Part shown: in pieces, positions 17,353-26,250 of the stretch
Position numbering within the stretch: position 1 is the first letter of the stretch
How the letters are laid out: every line of letters starts with the position of its first letter
Source of the DNA: RBG-16-66-20 sp035308765
GTDB lineage: Bacteria; Pseudomonadota; Gammaproteobacteria; Burkholderiales; SG8-39
Direction: 5' to 3'
DNA length: 64,000 bases
Assembly (NCBI GenBank): GCA_035308765.1
Contig: DATGGA010000008.1
Span: 1-64,000, forward strand
Program-made: the position numbers and the translations under genes
Notes under the pieces: generated by a model
The model's database searches: none
What the model saw: only the letters and a program-made list of their open reading frames with translations
What the model was told of the DNA's origin: nothing

Positions 17353-17900
17353 GCAGGGATTCTCTTCAGCGACGACTTGAGGTTCGAACCGAAGCCGCTG
17401 CCGAAGGCGAAATGGGCGTGATAGTAAAGATCTTCGACCAGCCAGCGCCCGGCTCCGTTCCTGAGCACCAGCACGTCGTTCCACCTCACCCTGCTTTTGC
17501 CTTCGGCGTAGGTAAAGCTCACGCTCACCTGGCGGCCCTGGTTGCGCGGCCTGCTGTCCGCGACGCTGAACGAGGTGAAGCCCTCGAAATTCGAGGAAAA
17601 AATGTCGCCCTCGATCCACGGCGGCTTGTCGCCGGGAAACCTGTCCTTGCACCGTTTCTGCTCGCGCAGCGCGGCGCTGAACAGTCCGCGCAGCGCCGGC
17701 GTGATGAGCGGGGAAAGCTTCGCCAGCTGCGCTTCGTTCGGGATCCCGGTCATGCCTTCGGTTTTGCGCAGCTGGGCATAGGCGCGGTAGAAGCTGGCGG
17801 TGGCCTCCTTTGCCTCGTCGGCGGCCAGCGCCTCCCCGCCCGCAAGCAGCAATGCCGCCAGCGCCATTGCACGCGTAATGCTATTTCGAATGGGGCTCAA
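17346..17900 (-). CDS. Exported protein of unknown function
   Basis: A 184-residue protein with a clear Sec signal: basic N-region 'MSPIRNSITR', hydrophobic core and an Ala-x-Ala site near 'GGEALAADEA'. The mature part is mixed alpha/beta with 'RWLVEDLYYHAHFAFGSGFG' near the end, reminiscent of DUF3828-type proteins, though I am not confident. It lies in a tight minus-strand group between a VOC protein (20-base overlap) and the hemolysin III gene (7-base overlap). A second possible start at the next Met (17867) also leaves a usable signal peptide. Confidence 0.65.
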   Translation of the reverse strand: MSPIRNSITRAMALAALLLAGGEALAADEAKEATASFYRAYAQLRKTEGMTGIPNEAQLAKLSPLITPALRGLFSAALREQKRCKDRFPGDKPPWIEGDIFSSNFEGFTSFSVADSRPRNQGRQVSVSFTYAEGKSRVRWNDVLVLRNGAGRWLVEDLYYHAHFAFGSGFGSNLKSSLKRIPAC

Positions 17901-18249
17901 GCAGCTCTATGCGATTGCCGAACGGGTCCAACGCAAACGCGCGATCAAAACCTTCGAGCGGTTCGTCGTCTTTCACCTCGTATCCCGCGCCTTTCAGCGC
18001 GCCCAGCAGCGCCGCGAGATCTTCAACGAGCAGCGCGGGATGCGCTTTCTTCGCCGCCCGAAAGCCGGCGTCCACGCCTAGATGGAGCTGAATCGTGCCG
18101 CAGCGGAACCACAGGCCGCCGCGCGCGGCGAGATCCGCCGGCTTGGGAATTTCTGCCAGCCCGAGCAGCCCGCCGTAGAATTTCCGCGCCAAGTCCTCGC
18201 CGCCGCCTGGCATGGCAATCTGAACATGGTCGATTCCGCGGACTTTCAC
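17881..18249 (-). CDS. VOC-family (glyoxalase/bleomycin-resistance fold) protein
   Basis: A 122-residue single vicinal-oxygen-chelate domain. 'IDHVQIAMPGGGEDLARKFY' is the opening strand and helix with the first metal His, 'FRCGTIQLHLGVD' supplies the second region, and 'ALDPFGNRIELLEP' is the terminal motif with the metal Glu. Such proteins act as lyases, dioxygenases or antibiotic binders; the substrate cannot be told. Start GTG at 18249. A TAGTAT box on the minus strand (18285-18280) could drive it, opposite the -10 of the divergent DpgC-like gene. Confidence 0.85.
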   Translation of the reverse strand: MKVRGIDHVQIAMPGGGEDLARKFYGGLLGLAEIPKPADLAARGGLWFRCGTIQLHLGVDAGFRAAKKAHPALLVEDLAALLGALKGAGYEVKDDEPLEGFDRAFALDPFGNRIELLEPHSK

Positions 18250-18280
18250 CGGCGTCCCCCCGCGACGTCCTTCCAGCCGA

Positions 18281-18286
18281 TACTAT
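18281..18286 (+). promoter_or_regulatory. -10 box of the DpgC-like gene, five bases before its ATG
   Basis: TACTAT is followed by five bases and then the ATG at 18292, so transcription should start at the start codon and the mRNA would be leaderless. The overlapping minus-strand reading TAGTAT may serve the divergent VOC gene. No clear -35 is visible. Confidence 0.45.
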
Positions 18287-18291
18287 TGCAC

Positions 18292-19659
18292 ATGGCCGAC
18301 AACGTACTCGAGCAGGCGGTGAAAGGCTGGGCGCGCACGGCGCCTGCCCGCACCACGGAACTGTCCTCCGACAAGGCCGGCTTCGGCCATTTCTGGCAGC
18401 GCTCGACGGAGCTGCTGGCGCGGCTGCCGGCGAAGCCCAGGCGCAACGCGGACGAAGCGGCGGCGGCGGCGGAGATCCTTGGCATTGCGCGCGACTCGCG
18501 GACGAAGTTCATGCGGGCGCATGCACGCGGCGTCTACGATGCGCTGACTTCGAAGCGCAGCGTGTTCGTGCGTGTGGACGATCTGTGCGCGCGCGCGGCG
18601 ACCGAATTTCCTGGACTGGTGCCGGGCGAGAAGGAACTGGCGCGCGATTCGGGCATCGCGCAGGGCGAAAAGGACGGCCTGGAGGTCGACCAGGGCATCT
18701 TCCTTTCGCAGGTGCTGAACGATCCACTGGCGGGCGCGCACCTGTGCCACGCGATGCTGCTGCCGAGGGCGGAGTCGCAGACGCTTCTCCCGGAATTTCT
18801 TAAAACGGGGAAGATCGGGTTCGACGGGGCGCATCTCGAGCGCCAGGGCAAGGCGTCGGTCCTGACGATGCGCAATCCGCAATACCTGAACGCCGAGGAC
18901 GAAGGCACGATCGCGGGCCTGGAGACCGCAGTGGACCTCGCGCTGCTCGACCCGCAAACCGAAGTCTGCGTGCTGCGCGGCGACACGGTCACGCACACCA
19001 AGCACGCGGGCAAGCGCCTGTTCGGCGCCGGCATCAACCTCACGCACCTCTACCAGGGAAAGATCCGCTTCATGTGGTACCTGATCCGCGACCTGGGGCT
19101 CGTCAACAAGTTCTACCGCGGACTCGCGCGGCCGGAAGTATCGCCGGAGGAGGATTCGATCGAAAAACTGTGGATCGCGGCGGTCGAGGGCTTCGCCATC
19201 GGCGGCCACTGCCAGATCCTGCTCACCATGGACCAGGTGATCGCGACGAAGGATGCCTACATGACGCTGCCCGCACGCAAGGAAGGCATCATCCCTGGCG
19301 CCGCCAACCTGCGCCTCGCGCGCCATGTCGGCGACCGCGTCGCGCGGCAGGCGATCCTCGCCGAGCGGCGCATCGACTGCGCCAGCCCTGAAGGCCGCCT
19401 CGTCTGCGACTACATCGCCGCGCCCGATGCCATGGATTTCGAGATCGGGCGCCTCGTGGGACACGTCGCCGGCTCGGGGATGGTCAGCGCCGCCGGCAAC
19501 CGGCGCGCGCTGCGCATCGCCGAAGAGCCGCTGGATGCGTTCCGGCGCTACATGGCGGTGTACGCGCGCGAGCAGGCGCACTGCCACTTCAGCCCGGCGC
19601 TGATCTCCAACCTGGAAAAATTCTGGATTACGGCGACAGGAAGCCGCGCACGATCCTGA
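18292..19659 (+). CDS. DpgC-like crotonase-fold dioxygenase (enoyl-CoA hydratase/isomerase family)
   Basis: A 455-residue protein with an N-terminal helical domain of about 150 residues and a C-terminal crotonase domain, the layout of DpgC, the cofactor-free dioxygenase that cleaves 3,5-dihydroxyphenylacetyl-CoA in glycopeptide biosynthesis. 'AAVEGFAIGGHCQILLTMDQ' and 'ARKEGIIPGAANLRLARHVG' match the oxyanion-hole and substrate regions of that subfamily. The partners DpgA, DpgB and DpgD are not nearby, so the native substrate is probably another aryl-CoA. Start chosen at MADNVLEQAV because a -10 box lies five bases upstream. The 3' end overlaps the convergent hydrolase by 32 bases. Confidence 0.8.
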   Translation: MADNVLEQAVKGWARTAPARTTELSSDKAGFGHFWQRSTELLARLPAKPRRNADEAAAAAEILGIARDSRTKFMRAHARGVYDALTSKRSVFVRVDDLCARAATEFPGLVPGEKELARDSGIAQGEKDGLEVDQGIFLSQVLNDPLAGAHLCHAMLLPRAESQTLLPEFLKTGKIGFDGAHLERQGKASVLTMRNPQYLNAEDEGTIAGLETAVDLALLDPQTEVCVLRGDTVTHTKHAGKRLFGAGINLTHLYQGKIRFMWYLIRDLGLVNKFYRGLARPEVSPEEDSIEKLWIAAVEGFAIGGHCQILLTMDQVIATKDAYMTLPARKEGIIPGAANLRLARHVGDRVARQAILAERRIDCASPEGRLVCDYIAAPDAMDFEIGRLVGHVAGSGMVSAAGNRRALRIAEEPLDAFRRYMAVYAREQAHCHFSPALISNLEKFWITATGSRARS

Positions 19660-20482
19660 TCTGGTCTTCGTGCATCAGCGTCGGCGCGTGGCCGACGCCG
19701 GGAATTTCCACCACTGTCGCCTTAGGCCCGCGCTGCGTCATCTTGTCGCAGGTATCGCGCGCCAGCAGGTCGGACTGCGCGCCGCGCAGCACGAACGTCG
19801 GGCAGCGGATGGCGTCCCACAGCGGCCACAGTTCGAGGTCCTTCTCGGGCATGCTGGCGCGGAACGGCTCGGCCAGCTTCGGGTCGTAGTGCAGGCGCAG
19901 GCTGCCGTCGGCGTTCTTGCGCAGCACCACCTCGGTGAGGAAGCGCCACTCGGCATCCGTGTGCGGTCCGAACGTCGCGCTGACGGCGCGGATGTATCTG
20001 TCCGCCGCATCCATATCCGGAAACACCGGCGCCATGCCGACGTAGGTCGCGATGCGCTCCAGCGACACCTTGGAAATCACGGGCCCCGCGTCGTTGATCA
20101 CAAGCCTTGTCACCGGCGTGTCCGGCTGCGCCGCGAGCGCCATGCCGATCAGGCCGCCCATCGAGGTGCCGACCCAGTGCACGTTCTCGACACCCAGCCG
20201 CGCGATCAGAGTCACCATGTCGGCGAGATATTGCGGCAGCTGGTAGAGCATCGGGTCGGGCAGCCAGCCCGAATCGCCCCGTCCCGCGACATCCGGGCAG
20301 ACCACGCGGTAGCGGTCGCTCATCGCCGCGGCGAGAGCGTCGAAGTCGCGCGCGCAGCGCGTCAAACCATGGACGCAGACGAGCACGCGCTCGTTCTTCG
20401 GGTCGCCCCACTCCAGGTAGGCAATGCGGTGCAGCCCCTTGGGAGAGGCGCACCGTACCGCCCTTTGCCGCGGGGCAGCCAA
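19628..20482 (-). CDS. Alpha/beta hydrolase
   Basis: A 284-residue alpha/beta-hydrolase. The oxyanion region 'VCVHGLTRCARDFDALA', nucleophile elbow 'VGTSMGGLIG' (catalytic Ser), an acid in the 'VLRGAQSDLL' loop (Asp) and the catalytic His in 'GVGHAPTLM' form a full triad. It acts probably as an esterase or C-C hydrolase on a small ester or aromatic ring-fission product. The start is TTG at 20482, three bases after the dodecin stop, so the two are co-transcribed. No signal peptide. Confidence 0.85.
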   Translation of the reverse strand: MAAPRQRAVRCASPKGLHRIAYLEWGDPKNERVLVCVHGLTRCARDFDALAAAMSDRYRVVCPDVAGRGDSGWLPDPMLYQLPQYLADMVTLIARLGVENVHWVGTSMGGLIGMALAAQPDTPVTRLVINDAGPVISKVSLERIATYVGMAPVFPDMDAADRYIRAVSATFGPHTDAEWRFLTEVVLRKNADGSLRLHYDPKLAEPFRASMPEKDLELWPLWDAIRCPTFVLRGAQSDLLARDTCDKMTQRGPKATVVEIPGVGHAPTLMHEDQIRIVRGFLSP

Positions 20483-20485
20483 CGC

Positions 20486-20707
20486 TCAGGCCCCGTACTT
20501 AAACGAGAGGGAAAGGCGCGTGCGGAACTGCGTGACCTTGCCGTCCACGACTTTGACGTCGAGCTTGGTCACTTCTGCGATGCGCAGGTCGCGCAGCGAC
20601 TTGGATGCGGTCTTCACTGCAGTGCGCGCGGCGTCTTCCCAGGAAACCGGGCTCGTGCCGATGACGTCCGTGACTCTGTAGACAGCGTTCTTGTCCTTCT
20701 TGGCCAT
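20486..20707 (-). CDS. Dodecin, flavin-storage protein
   Basis: A 73-residue dodecin, a dodecameric flavin-binding buffer protein. 'VYRVTDVIGTSPVSWEDAAR' and 'LRDLRIAEVTKLDVKVVDGK' match the family, and the length is typical (65-75). The conserved Trp in 'SWEDA' stacks on the isoalloxazine ring. A purine-rich GGGAAGATC precedes the ATG. It is followed three bases later by the alpha/beta hydrolase. Confidence 0.92.
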   Translation of the reverse strand: MAKKDKNAVYRVTDVIGTSPVSWEDAARTAVKTASKSLRDLRIAEVTKLDVKVVDGKVTQFRTRLSLSFKYGA

Positions 20708-20759
20708 GATCTTCCCTCCGTGGTGGTCGGTGCGGGGAATCCGCGCGGCCATTATCGCC

Positions 20760-23078
20760 CTAGGGCGGCGCATCGTGCCAGTACCTGCGGCGCTGCTGCC
20801 TTTCGCCCTTGATGTCGAAATCCCCGTTTGAAAACCGCACCGTAACGGCTCCGTCGAGGTCGGTTCGGTAGATTTTCGCACTCAAACGCTGCAAAACATC
20901 CGGGTTCGGATGGCGGAAGCGGTTGCGGTAGCCCACAGGCACGATCGCCGCCTCCGGGCGCACCGCGGCGAGGAACGCCGCGCTCGAGGACGTCCGGCTG
21001 CCGTGGTGCGGCACCAGCAGCACGTCGGCGGACAACGCGGCGGGATTCCTGTTCAGCATTTCCATTTCGGCGGGCTTTTCGATGTCGCCGGTGAGCAGCA
21101 TCGAGCGCCCGCCCGCGCTCACCTTCAGCACGCAGCTAAGGTCGTTGGTTTTTTTTCCCGGCGCCTCCACGCCTTCCGGGTGCAGGAATTCAAAGCGCAC
21201 GCCATCCCAGGTCCAGGCCTGCCCCGCCGCGCAGCGCGCGGAACCGGGCACCAGGCCGAGCAGCGGATGCCCTGCAGGCAGCGACGACAGCATCGCATCC
21301 ACCTCGAAGTTTTCGATTACCGAGGCCGCTCCACCCGAGTGATCGGCGTCGTTATGGGTCACGACCATCGCGTTCAGCCGCCCGATGCCCGCGGCGCGCA
21401 GATACGGCGCGATCACGCGCTCGCCGCTGTCGGCCTCGGCACCGAACGCAGGTCCCGCATCATAGAGCAGCGCCCGGTTCGCGGTGCGCACCAGCACGGC
21501 GAGCCCCTGCCCTACATCGAGCGTCGTGATCCAGGCCGCGCCTTCGGGCGGCGCGGGCGGCGGCAACGCGATCGCCGGCAGCATCAGCGCGAGCCCGGCC
21601 GCGCGCCAGGGCAGGCCGCGCGGCGCGAGCAGCCACAGCACGCCCGCCAGCGCAAGCAGCACGCTCCAGAGCGGCGGCGCATGCTGCTGCCACAGCGCCG
21701 CCGGCAACGACGCGCACCATTCCAGGAACTGCAGCATCCAGACCATGAGCAACTCGGAGAATTGGAGCAGGCCGTCCCAGGGCAGCACGGCGGCGGCGAG
21801 CGCGAGCGGGGTCACCACGGCCGAAACCACGGGAATCGCGACCGCATTGGCGAGCGGCCCGACGATGGACGCCTGGGCGAAGAGGAACAGCGCGGCGGGC
21901 GCGAGGCCCAGCGTGATCGCGTACTGCACGCGAAACCATTGCATCGCCTTGCGGTCCCTGTCATTGGCGACAAAAAATATGAGCGCGACGGCGCCGAAGG
22001 AAAGCCAGAAGCCCGCGGAAAACACCGCCCAGGGATCGAACAGCAGCACCGCGCCAAGCGCCAGCGCGAGCGTGCGGACGGGCGAGGCGATGCGCCCCGA
22101 CCAGAGTGCGATCGCGACCACGGTGACCATCCAGAAGGTGCGTTGCGCCGGCACCGCGAAACCGGCGATCAGCGTATAGCCGAGAGCGCCGGCGATCGCC
22201 GCGGCGGCCGCCGCCTTGCGCGCCGGCAGCCGCAGCATCAGGTACGCAGAGCGTCGCCACAACCAGCCCGCCAGCCAGGCGAACAGCCCCGAGACCAGCG
22301 TCACATGCAGGCCGGAGATGCTCATCAGGTGCGTGACGCCGGTGCGGTTGAACAACCGCCATTCCTCCGCCGGGATCGAACGCTGGTCGCCGACCGCGAG
22401 CGCGGCGAGGATGCCGCTCGCCGGCGATTCGCCGAGCACGCGCCCGAAGCGGTCCCGCACGCTTTCGCGAATGCTTTCGATGCGATCCGGAATCGAATTT
22501 CTAGTGCCTAAGTGTAAGGGCGACGTTCCCGGCCTCACATATCCGGTCGCCCCCACACCCCGCTCGAGCAGCCAGGCTTCGTAGTCGAAGCCGTGCGGAT
22601 TGAGCTGGCCGTGCGGACGACGCAACCGCACCGTGAAGCGCCAGCGCTCCCCCGGATGCACCGGGTCCGTGAAGGACGGCAGCTGCGCCGCCGTAGCGAT
22701 CGCCGGCTGTTCTTCGTAGAGGGGGCTGCGATACCAGGACAGCAGGATCTTCCCCGGCAGCTTTACGTCCGCGGACTCCGGCTCGAACTCGAAACGAACG
22801 CCGCGTTCGCCCGCTGCGGGCAGACCGGAGACAATGCCGACGACCTCTATGTCTCTGCCCTCGAGTTCCGGCGCCAGACGGTCACCTGTTCTCAGCTGCG
22901 CCATGCCCAGCGCCCAGCAAAATCCGACCGCGAACGCGGCCGGCAAGCGGAGGATCTCCGCTTTCGGGAGAAAGAAAATAAGGAACGCGCACAGGCCGAA
23001 CCATGCCCTGCCCTGCAGTTCGGGCTGCAACTGCAGCAATAGAACGCCCGAAGCGAAACTCAGGATGACAAGCGTCAT
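20760..23078 (-). CDS. comEC: DNA-uptake channel protein ComEC/Rec2
   Basis: A 772-residue inner-membrane protein that carries single-stranded DNA into the cytoplasm during natural transformation. It shows N-terminal membrane helices and a soluble DUF4131 segment (residues about 40-200), the competence domain with multiple helices around 'HLMSISGLHVTLVSGLFAWL', and a C-terminal metallo-beta-lactamase domain with 'VVTHNDADHSGGAASVIENF' (the HxDxDH metal motif) and 'VPHHGSRTSS'. Length matches the family (about 750-850). It stands alone and reads divergently from DUF2062. With pilus genes elsewhere, it implies competence. Confidence 0.95.
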   Translation of the reverse strand: MTLVILSFASGVLLLQLQPELQGRAWFGLCAFLIFFLPKAEILRLPAAFAVGFCWALGMAQLRTGDRLAPELEGRDIEVVGIVSGLPAAGERGVRFEFEPESADVKLPGKILLSWYRSPLYEEQPAIATAAQLPSFTDPVHPGERWRFTVRLRRPHGQLNPHGFDYEAWLLERGVGATGYVRPGTSPLHLGTRNSIPDRIESIRESVRDRFGRVLGESPASGILAALAVGDQRSIPAEEWRLFNRTGVTHLMSISGLHVTLVSGLFAWLAGWLWRRSAYLMLRLPARKAAAAAAIAGALGYTLIAGFAVPAQRTFWMVTVVAIALWSGRIASPVRTLALALGAVLLFDPWAVFSAGFWLSFGAVALIFFVANDRDRKAMQWFRVQYAITLGLAPAALFLFAQASIVGPLANAVAIPVVSAVVTPLALAAAVLPWDGLLQFSELLMVWMLQFLEWCASLPAALWQQHAPPLWSVLLALAGVLWLLAPRGLPWRAAGLALMLPAIALPPPAPPEGAAWITTLDVGQGLAVLVRTANRALLYDAGPAFGAEADSGERVIAPYLRAAGIGRLNAMVVTHNDADHSGGAASVIENFEVDAMLSSLPAGHPLLGLVPGSARCAAGQAWTWDGVRFEFLHPEGVEAPGKKTNDLSCVLKVSAGGRSMLLTGDIEKPAEMEMLNRNPAALSADVLLVPHHGSRTSSSAAFLAAVRPEAAIVPVGYRNRFRHPNPDVLQRLSAKIYRTDLDGAVTVRFSNGDFDIKGERQQRRRYWHDAPP

Positions 23079-23115
23079 CTAAAATCAAACGCAGCAAGCG
23101 GCGCGGCCGCCGACC

Positions 23116-23670
23116 ATGCCCAGAAAATTCTTCCGCAGGTTCCTGCCCGACAGCGACGCGGTCCGCGCCAGCAGGTACCTGGCGTGGTGCCGCAACTGGC
23201 TGCACCACCCGAACCTCTGGTGTCTGAACCGCGGCTCGGTGGCGGGCGGTTTCGCCATCGGCCTGTTCGCGGGCCTGGTGCCCGGGCCGCTGCAGATGCT
23301 GACCGCCGCGCTGATCGCGATCCCCCTGAAAAAAAACCTGCCGGTCGCGCTGGCGACGACGCTCTACACCAATCCCTTTACCATCGCCCCGCTGTATCTC
23401 GTCGCCTACGGCTACGGCAGGCTGCTGCTGGGCTCGGGCAATCCCCCGCTGGAGGTGCGGCCCTACGACTGGGACTGGGCGCGCTGGCTGGATTCGCTGC
23501 TGGCGCTGGCGCACTGGGCGCTCGGGCTCGGCCCGCCGCTCGCCGTCGGCCTGGTCGCGCTTGCGCTGACGCTGGCCGCGGCGGGATACTGCGCCGTGCA
23601 ACTCTCCTGGCGCGCCTACGTGATCCACGCCTGGCGCTCGCGCAGGAAACGCCGCGCGCAAAACCGATGA
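23116..23670 (+). CDS. DUF2062 membrane protein
   Basis: A 184-residue protein with two to three hydrophobic segments. 'NLWCLNRGSVAGGFAIGLFA' then 'PLQMLTAALIAIPLKKNLPV' and 'TLYTNPFTIAPLYLVAYGYG' are the characteristic DUF2062 motifs. Function unknown. It overlaps the K+ channel gene by four bases (ATGA), so the pair is one operon. Confidence 0.88.
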   Translation: MPRKFFRRFLPDSDAVRASRYLAWCRNWLHHPNLWCLNRGSVAGGFAIGLFAGLVPGPLQMLTAALIAIPLKKNLPVALATTLYTNPFTIAPLYLVAYGYGRLLLGSGNPPLEVRPYDWDWARWLDSLLALAHWALGLGPPLAVGLVALALTLAAAGYCAVQLSWRAYVIHAWRSRRKRRAQNR

Positions 23671-24698
23671 TCCGCCTGAGCCAGACCAGCCTGCCGGTAC
23701 GCGCCTATCTCGCATTCCGCTATCCGTTCCTGCTGTTCCTGGTGGTCGAGCTGGTCGGCTCGTTCGGGTTCTGGATGATCTCGGACTACAAGGCCTCGCT
23801 GCTCGACTGCGTCTACATGACCTTCATCACGGTCGCGACGATCGGCTTCGGCGAGACCATCGACCTGTCGCACGCCTACTACGGCCGCGTCTTCCTGATG
23901 GCGATCGCCACTGTCGGCATCGCCAACGTCACCTACGCGACCTCGAAGCTCACCGCCTTCATCCTCGAAAACGACATCAACGAAGCCCTCAGGAGACGCC
24001 GCATGCAGGACAGAATCGACGCGCTAAACAGGCACTACATCATCTGCGGCGTCGGCCGCGTCGGCAGCAACGTGGCCAACGAGCTGATCGTCACCGGTCG
24101 CCCGTTCGTCGGCGTCGAGGAAGCCCCGGCCGCGATCGAGCTGTTCAACGAAAAGCACCCGAAGTCCATGATCCTGCACGGCGATTGCTCCGACGACGAC
24201 ATCCTGCTGCGCGCGGGCATCAAGCGCGCCGCCGGCGTGTTCGCGGTGACCGGGGACGACGGCAAGAACCTGCTCATCACGCTGTCGGCCAAGCAGCTCA
24301 ACCCGGAGGCCCGCGTCGTCGCCCGCATCCACGACGTGCGCAACAGCGACAAACTCAAGCGCGTCGGCGCGGACGCGATCGTCTCGCCGGATTTCACCGG
24401 CGGCATGCGCATCGCCTCCAGCATGCTGCGGCCGGCCGTGGTGAGCTTCCTGGACGAAATGTTGCGTACCGACGACAAGCTGCGGGTCGAGGAGATCGTC
24501 CTGCCCGCGGACTTCGAGCGGCGCAGCGTCGCCGACGCGGTGCCGGCGAGCGCGGAATACGTGGTGCTGGCGGTGCGCGCCGCGGGCGGGTGGCAGTTCA
24601 ACCCGCCTGCCGGGTACCACCTGCATGCGGGCAACGCGCTGGTCGTGATGACCACGCCCGACGGCCGCCAGCAGCTCGAGCGAGCGCTCGCCGCCTAG
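23667..24698 (+). CDS. Two-helix potassium channel with RCK (TrkA-N/TrkA-C) domains
   Basis: A 343-residue protein. Two transmembrane helices (about 20-40 and 70-95) flank a pore loop 'TFITVATIGFGETI', where canonical K+ channels have T-V-G-Y-G. Residues about 115-235 are an RCK-N Rossmann domain, 'HYIICGVGRVGSNVANELIV' (GxGxxG) and 'DCSDDDILLRAGIKRAAGVF'. The rest is an RCK-C ligand domain, 'YHLHAGNALVVM'. This is the MthK-like single-chain arrangement. The filter reads TIGFGE, a less usual variant. The start overlaps the DUF2062 stop; the end overlaps the convergent antiporter by four bases. Confidence 0.88.
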   Translation: MIRLSQTSLPVRAYLAFRYPFLLFLVVELVGSFGFWMISDYKASLLDCVYMTFITVATIGFGETIDLSHAYYGRVFLMAIATVGIANVTYATSKLTAFILENDINEALRRRRMQDRIDALNRHYIICGVGRVGSNVANELIVTGRPFVGVEEAPAAIELFNEKHPKSMILHGDCSDDDILLRAGIKRAAGVFAVTGDDGKNLLITLSAKQLNPEARVVARIHDVRNSDKLKRVGADAIVSPDFTGGMRIASSMLRPAVVSFLDEMLRTDDKLRVEEIVLPADFERRSVADAVPASAEYVVLAVRAAGGWQFNPPAGYHLHAGNALVVMTTPDGRQQLERALAA

Positions 24699-26248
24699 AA
24701 CCGCTGTTCTTCGTAGTCGAGCTCTTCCTCGAAGTGGTGCAGGATATCGTCGCTGATTTCACCCGCCCGCCAGATACGGATCAGCTCCTGGCGCTCCGCA
24801 CGCACCGCCGTGAGCCGCAGGCTACGGCCCAAGCCGAAAGCGCCGTCGTGGCCGTGCGGCATCGCCGCTCCGATGCGGTCGCTGAATTCGGCGCGCACGC
24901 GCGACACCAGGTCGCCCGGCATCTTTGCGTTCGCGGCGACGGCGTCGATCGCAGACAGCGCCGCCTTGCCCAGGGCGACGCGCGCGCGCATGTGCTCTTC
25001 GTACACCGAGGGATCGCTGCCCAGCTTGAGCCGGCGGATCAGCGGCGTCAGCGTCAGGCCCTGCACCACCAGCGTCACCGAGATCGCCACGAAGGTGAAG
25101 AAAATGATCAGGTCGCGGTAGGGAAACAGCTCGCCCGATTGCACGTGCACCGGCAGCGCCAGCGCCGCGGCCAGCGAAACGATGCCGCGCATGCCGCACC
25201 AGCTCATGATGAAGGTTTCGCCGCGCTGAGGCGCGGCCTCGGCGGCGCGCAGGCGCGCGCTCAGCCAGCGCGGCACGTAGGTCGCGGGATACACCCAGGC
25301 GAAGCGCACCGCGATCGCCACCAGCGTGACGCTGACGGCGTCGATCGCGAGGTCCGTGGCCCGGTAGCTCGCCAGCCGGCCCATGACTCCCGAAAGCGCC
25401 ATGCCGATCAGCATGAAGATCAGGCTGTTCATCATGAAGACGAGGATGTTCCACACCGAGCGGGCGAGGATGCGCATCTCGGCCGATACGATCGCCGGCG
25501 TGAAGCGGCCGCGCACCAGGCCCGCCACGACCACGGCGAGCACGCCGGAACAATGCAGCGCCTCGGCCACGACATAGACGGTATAGGGAATCGAAAGCGA
25601 CACCAGCACTTCCGTGAACGCATCTCCGATCAGGCGGTGCAGCCCGACGAAGGCGAGACCGAGGACGATGCCGATGGCGATGCCGCCGGCAGATACCGTC
25701 ACGAACGCCACGCTGGCGCCGAAAAATGAGAACGTGCCGGTGAGCACCGCGGCCACCGCAAGCTTGTAGAGCACCAGTCCGGAGGCGTCGTTCACCATGC
25801 TCTCGCCCTCGAGCACCACGACGATGCGCCGCGGCATGTTGAGGCGCGACAGGATCGCGGTCGCAGCCACCGCGTCCGGCGGCGACACGATGGCGCCGAA
25901 GACAAAGGCGACGGCCCACGGGATATCCGGCATCAGGAGCTTCAGCATGGCACCGACCGCCAGCGTGGTGGCGATCACCAATCCGATGGCGAGCAGGCCG
26001 ATCGACCGGAGGTTGGCCTTGAAATCCCGCCACGAGGTCAGCAGCGCCGCCTGGTAGAGGATCGGGGGCAGCACCAGCACCAGCAGGAACTGCGGGTCGA
26101 TGTCGAGCTGCGGCAACCCCGGGATAAAGCTGAGCACGCCGCCGCCCAGCACCAGCGCGATCGGATAGGGCACTCCCGCCCGCCGCGACAGCCAGCCCAG
26201 CACCACCGAGCACAGCAGCAGGAAAACGACTACCTGGATCAGGCCCAT
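24695..26248 (-). CDS. Na+/H+ antiporter, CPA1 family
   Basis: A 517-residue integral membrane protein with about 12 helices and a cytoplasmic tail from about residue 400. CPA1 hallmarks are 'GAIVSPPDAVAATAIL', 'VLEGESMVNDASGLVLYKLA' (the ND pair of the ion site) and 'WCGMRGIVSLAAALALP'. It exchanges Na+ or K+ for protons in pH and salt homeostasis. It starts at MGLIQVVVFLL, two bases after the lolD stop on the same strand. Converging with the K+ channel, it makes a small cation-transport neighbourhood. Confidence 0.9.
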   Translation of the reverse strand: MGLIQVVVFLLLCSVVLGWLSRRAGVPYPIALVLGGGVLSFIPGLPQLDIDPQFLLVLVLPPILYQAALLTSWRDFKANLRSIGLLAIGLVIATTLAVGAMLKLLMPDIPWAVAFVFGAIVSPPDAVAATAILSRLNMPRRIVVVLEGESMVNDASGLVLYKLAVAAVLTGTFSFFGASVAFVTVSAGGIAIGIVLGLAFVGLHRLIGDAFTEVLVSLSIPYTVYVVAEALHCSGVLAVVVAGLVRGRFTPAIVSAEMRILARSVWNILVFMMNSLIFMLIGMALSGVMGRLASYRATDLAIDAVSVTLVAIAVRFAWVYPATYVPRWLSARLRAAEAAPQRGETFIMSWCGMRGIVSLAAALALPVHVQSGELFPYRDLIIFFTFVAISVTLVVQGLTLTPLIRRLKLGSDPSVYEEHMRARVALGKAALSAIDAVAANAKMPGDLVSRVRAEFSDRIGAAMPHGHDGAFGLGRSLRLTAVRAERQELIRIWRAGEISDDILHHFEEELDYEEQRF

Positions 26249-26250
26249 CT

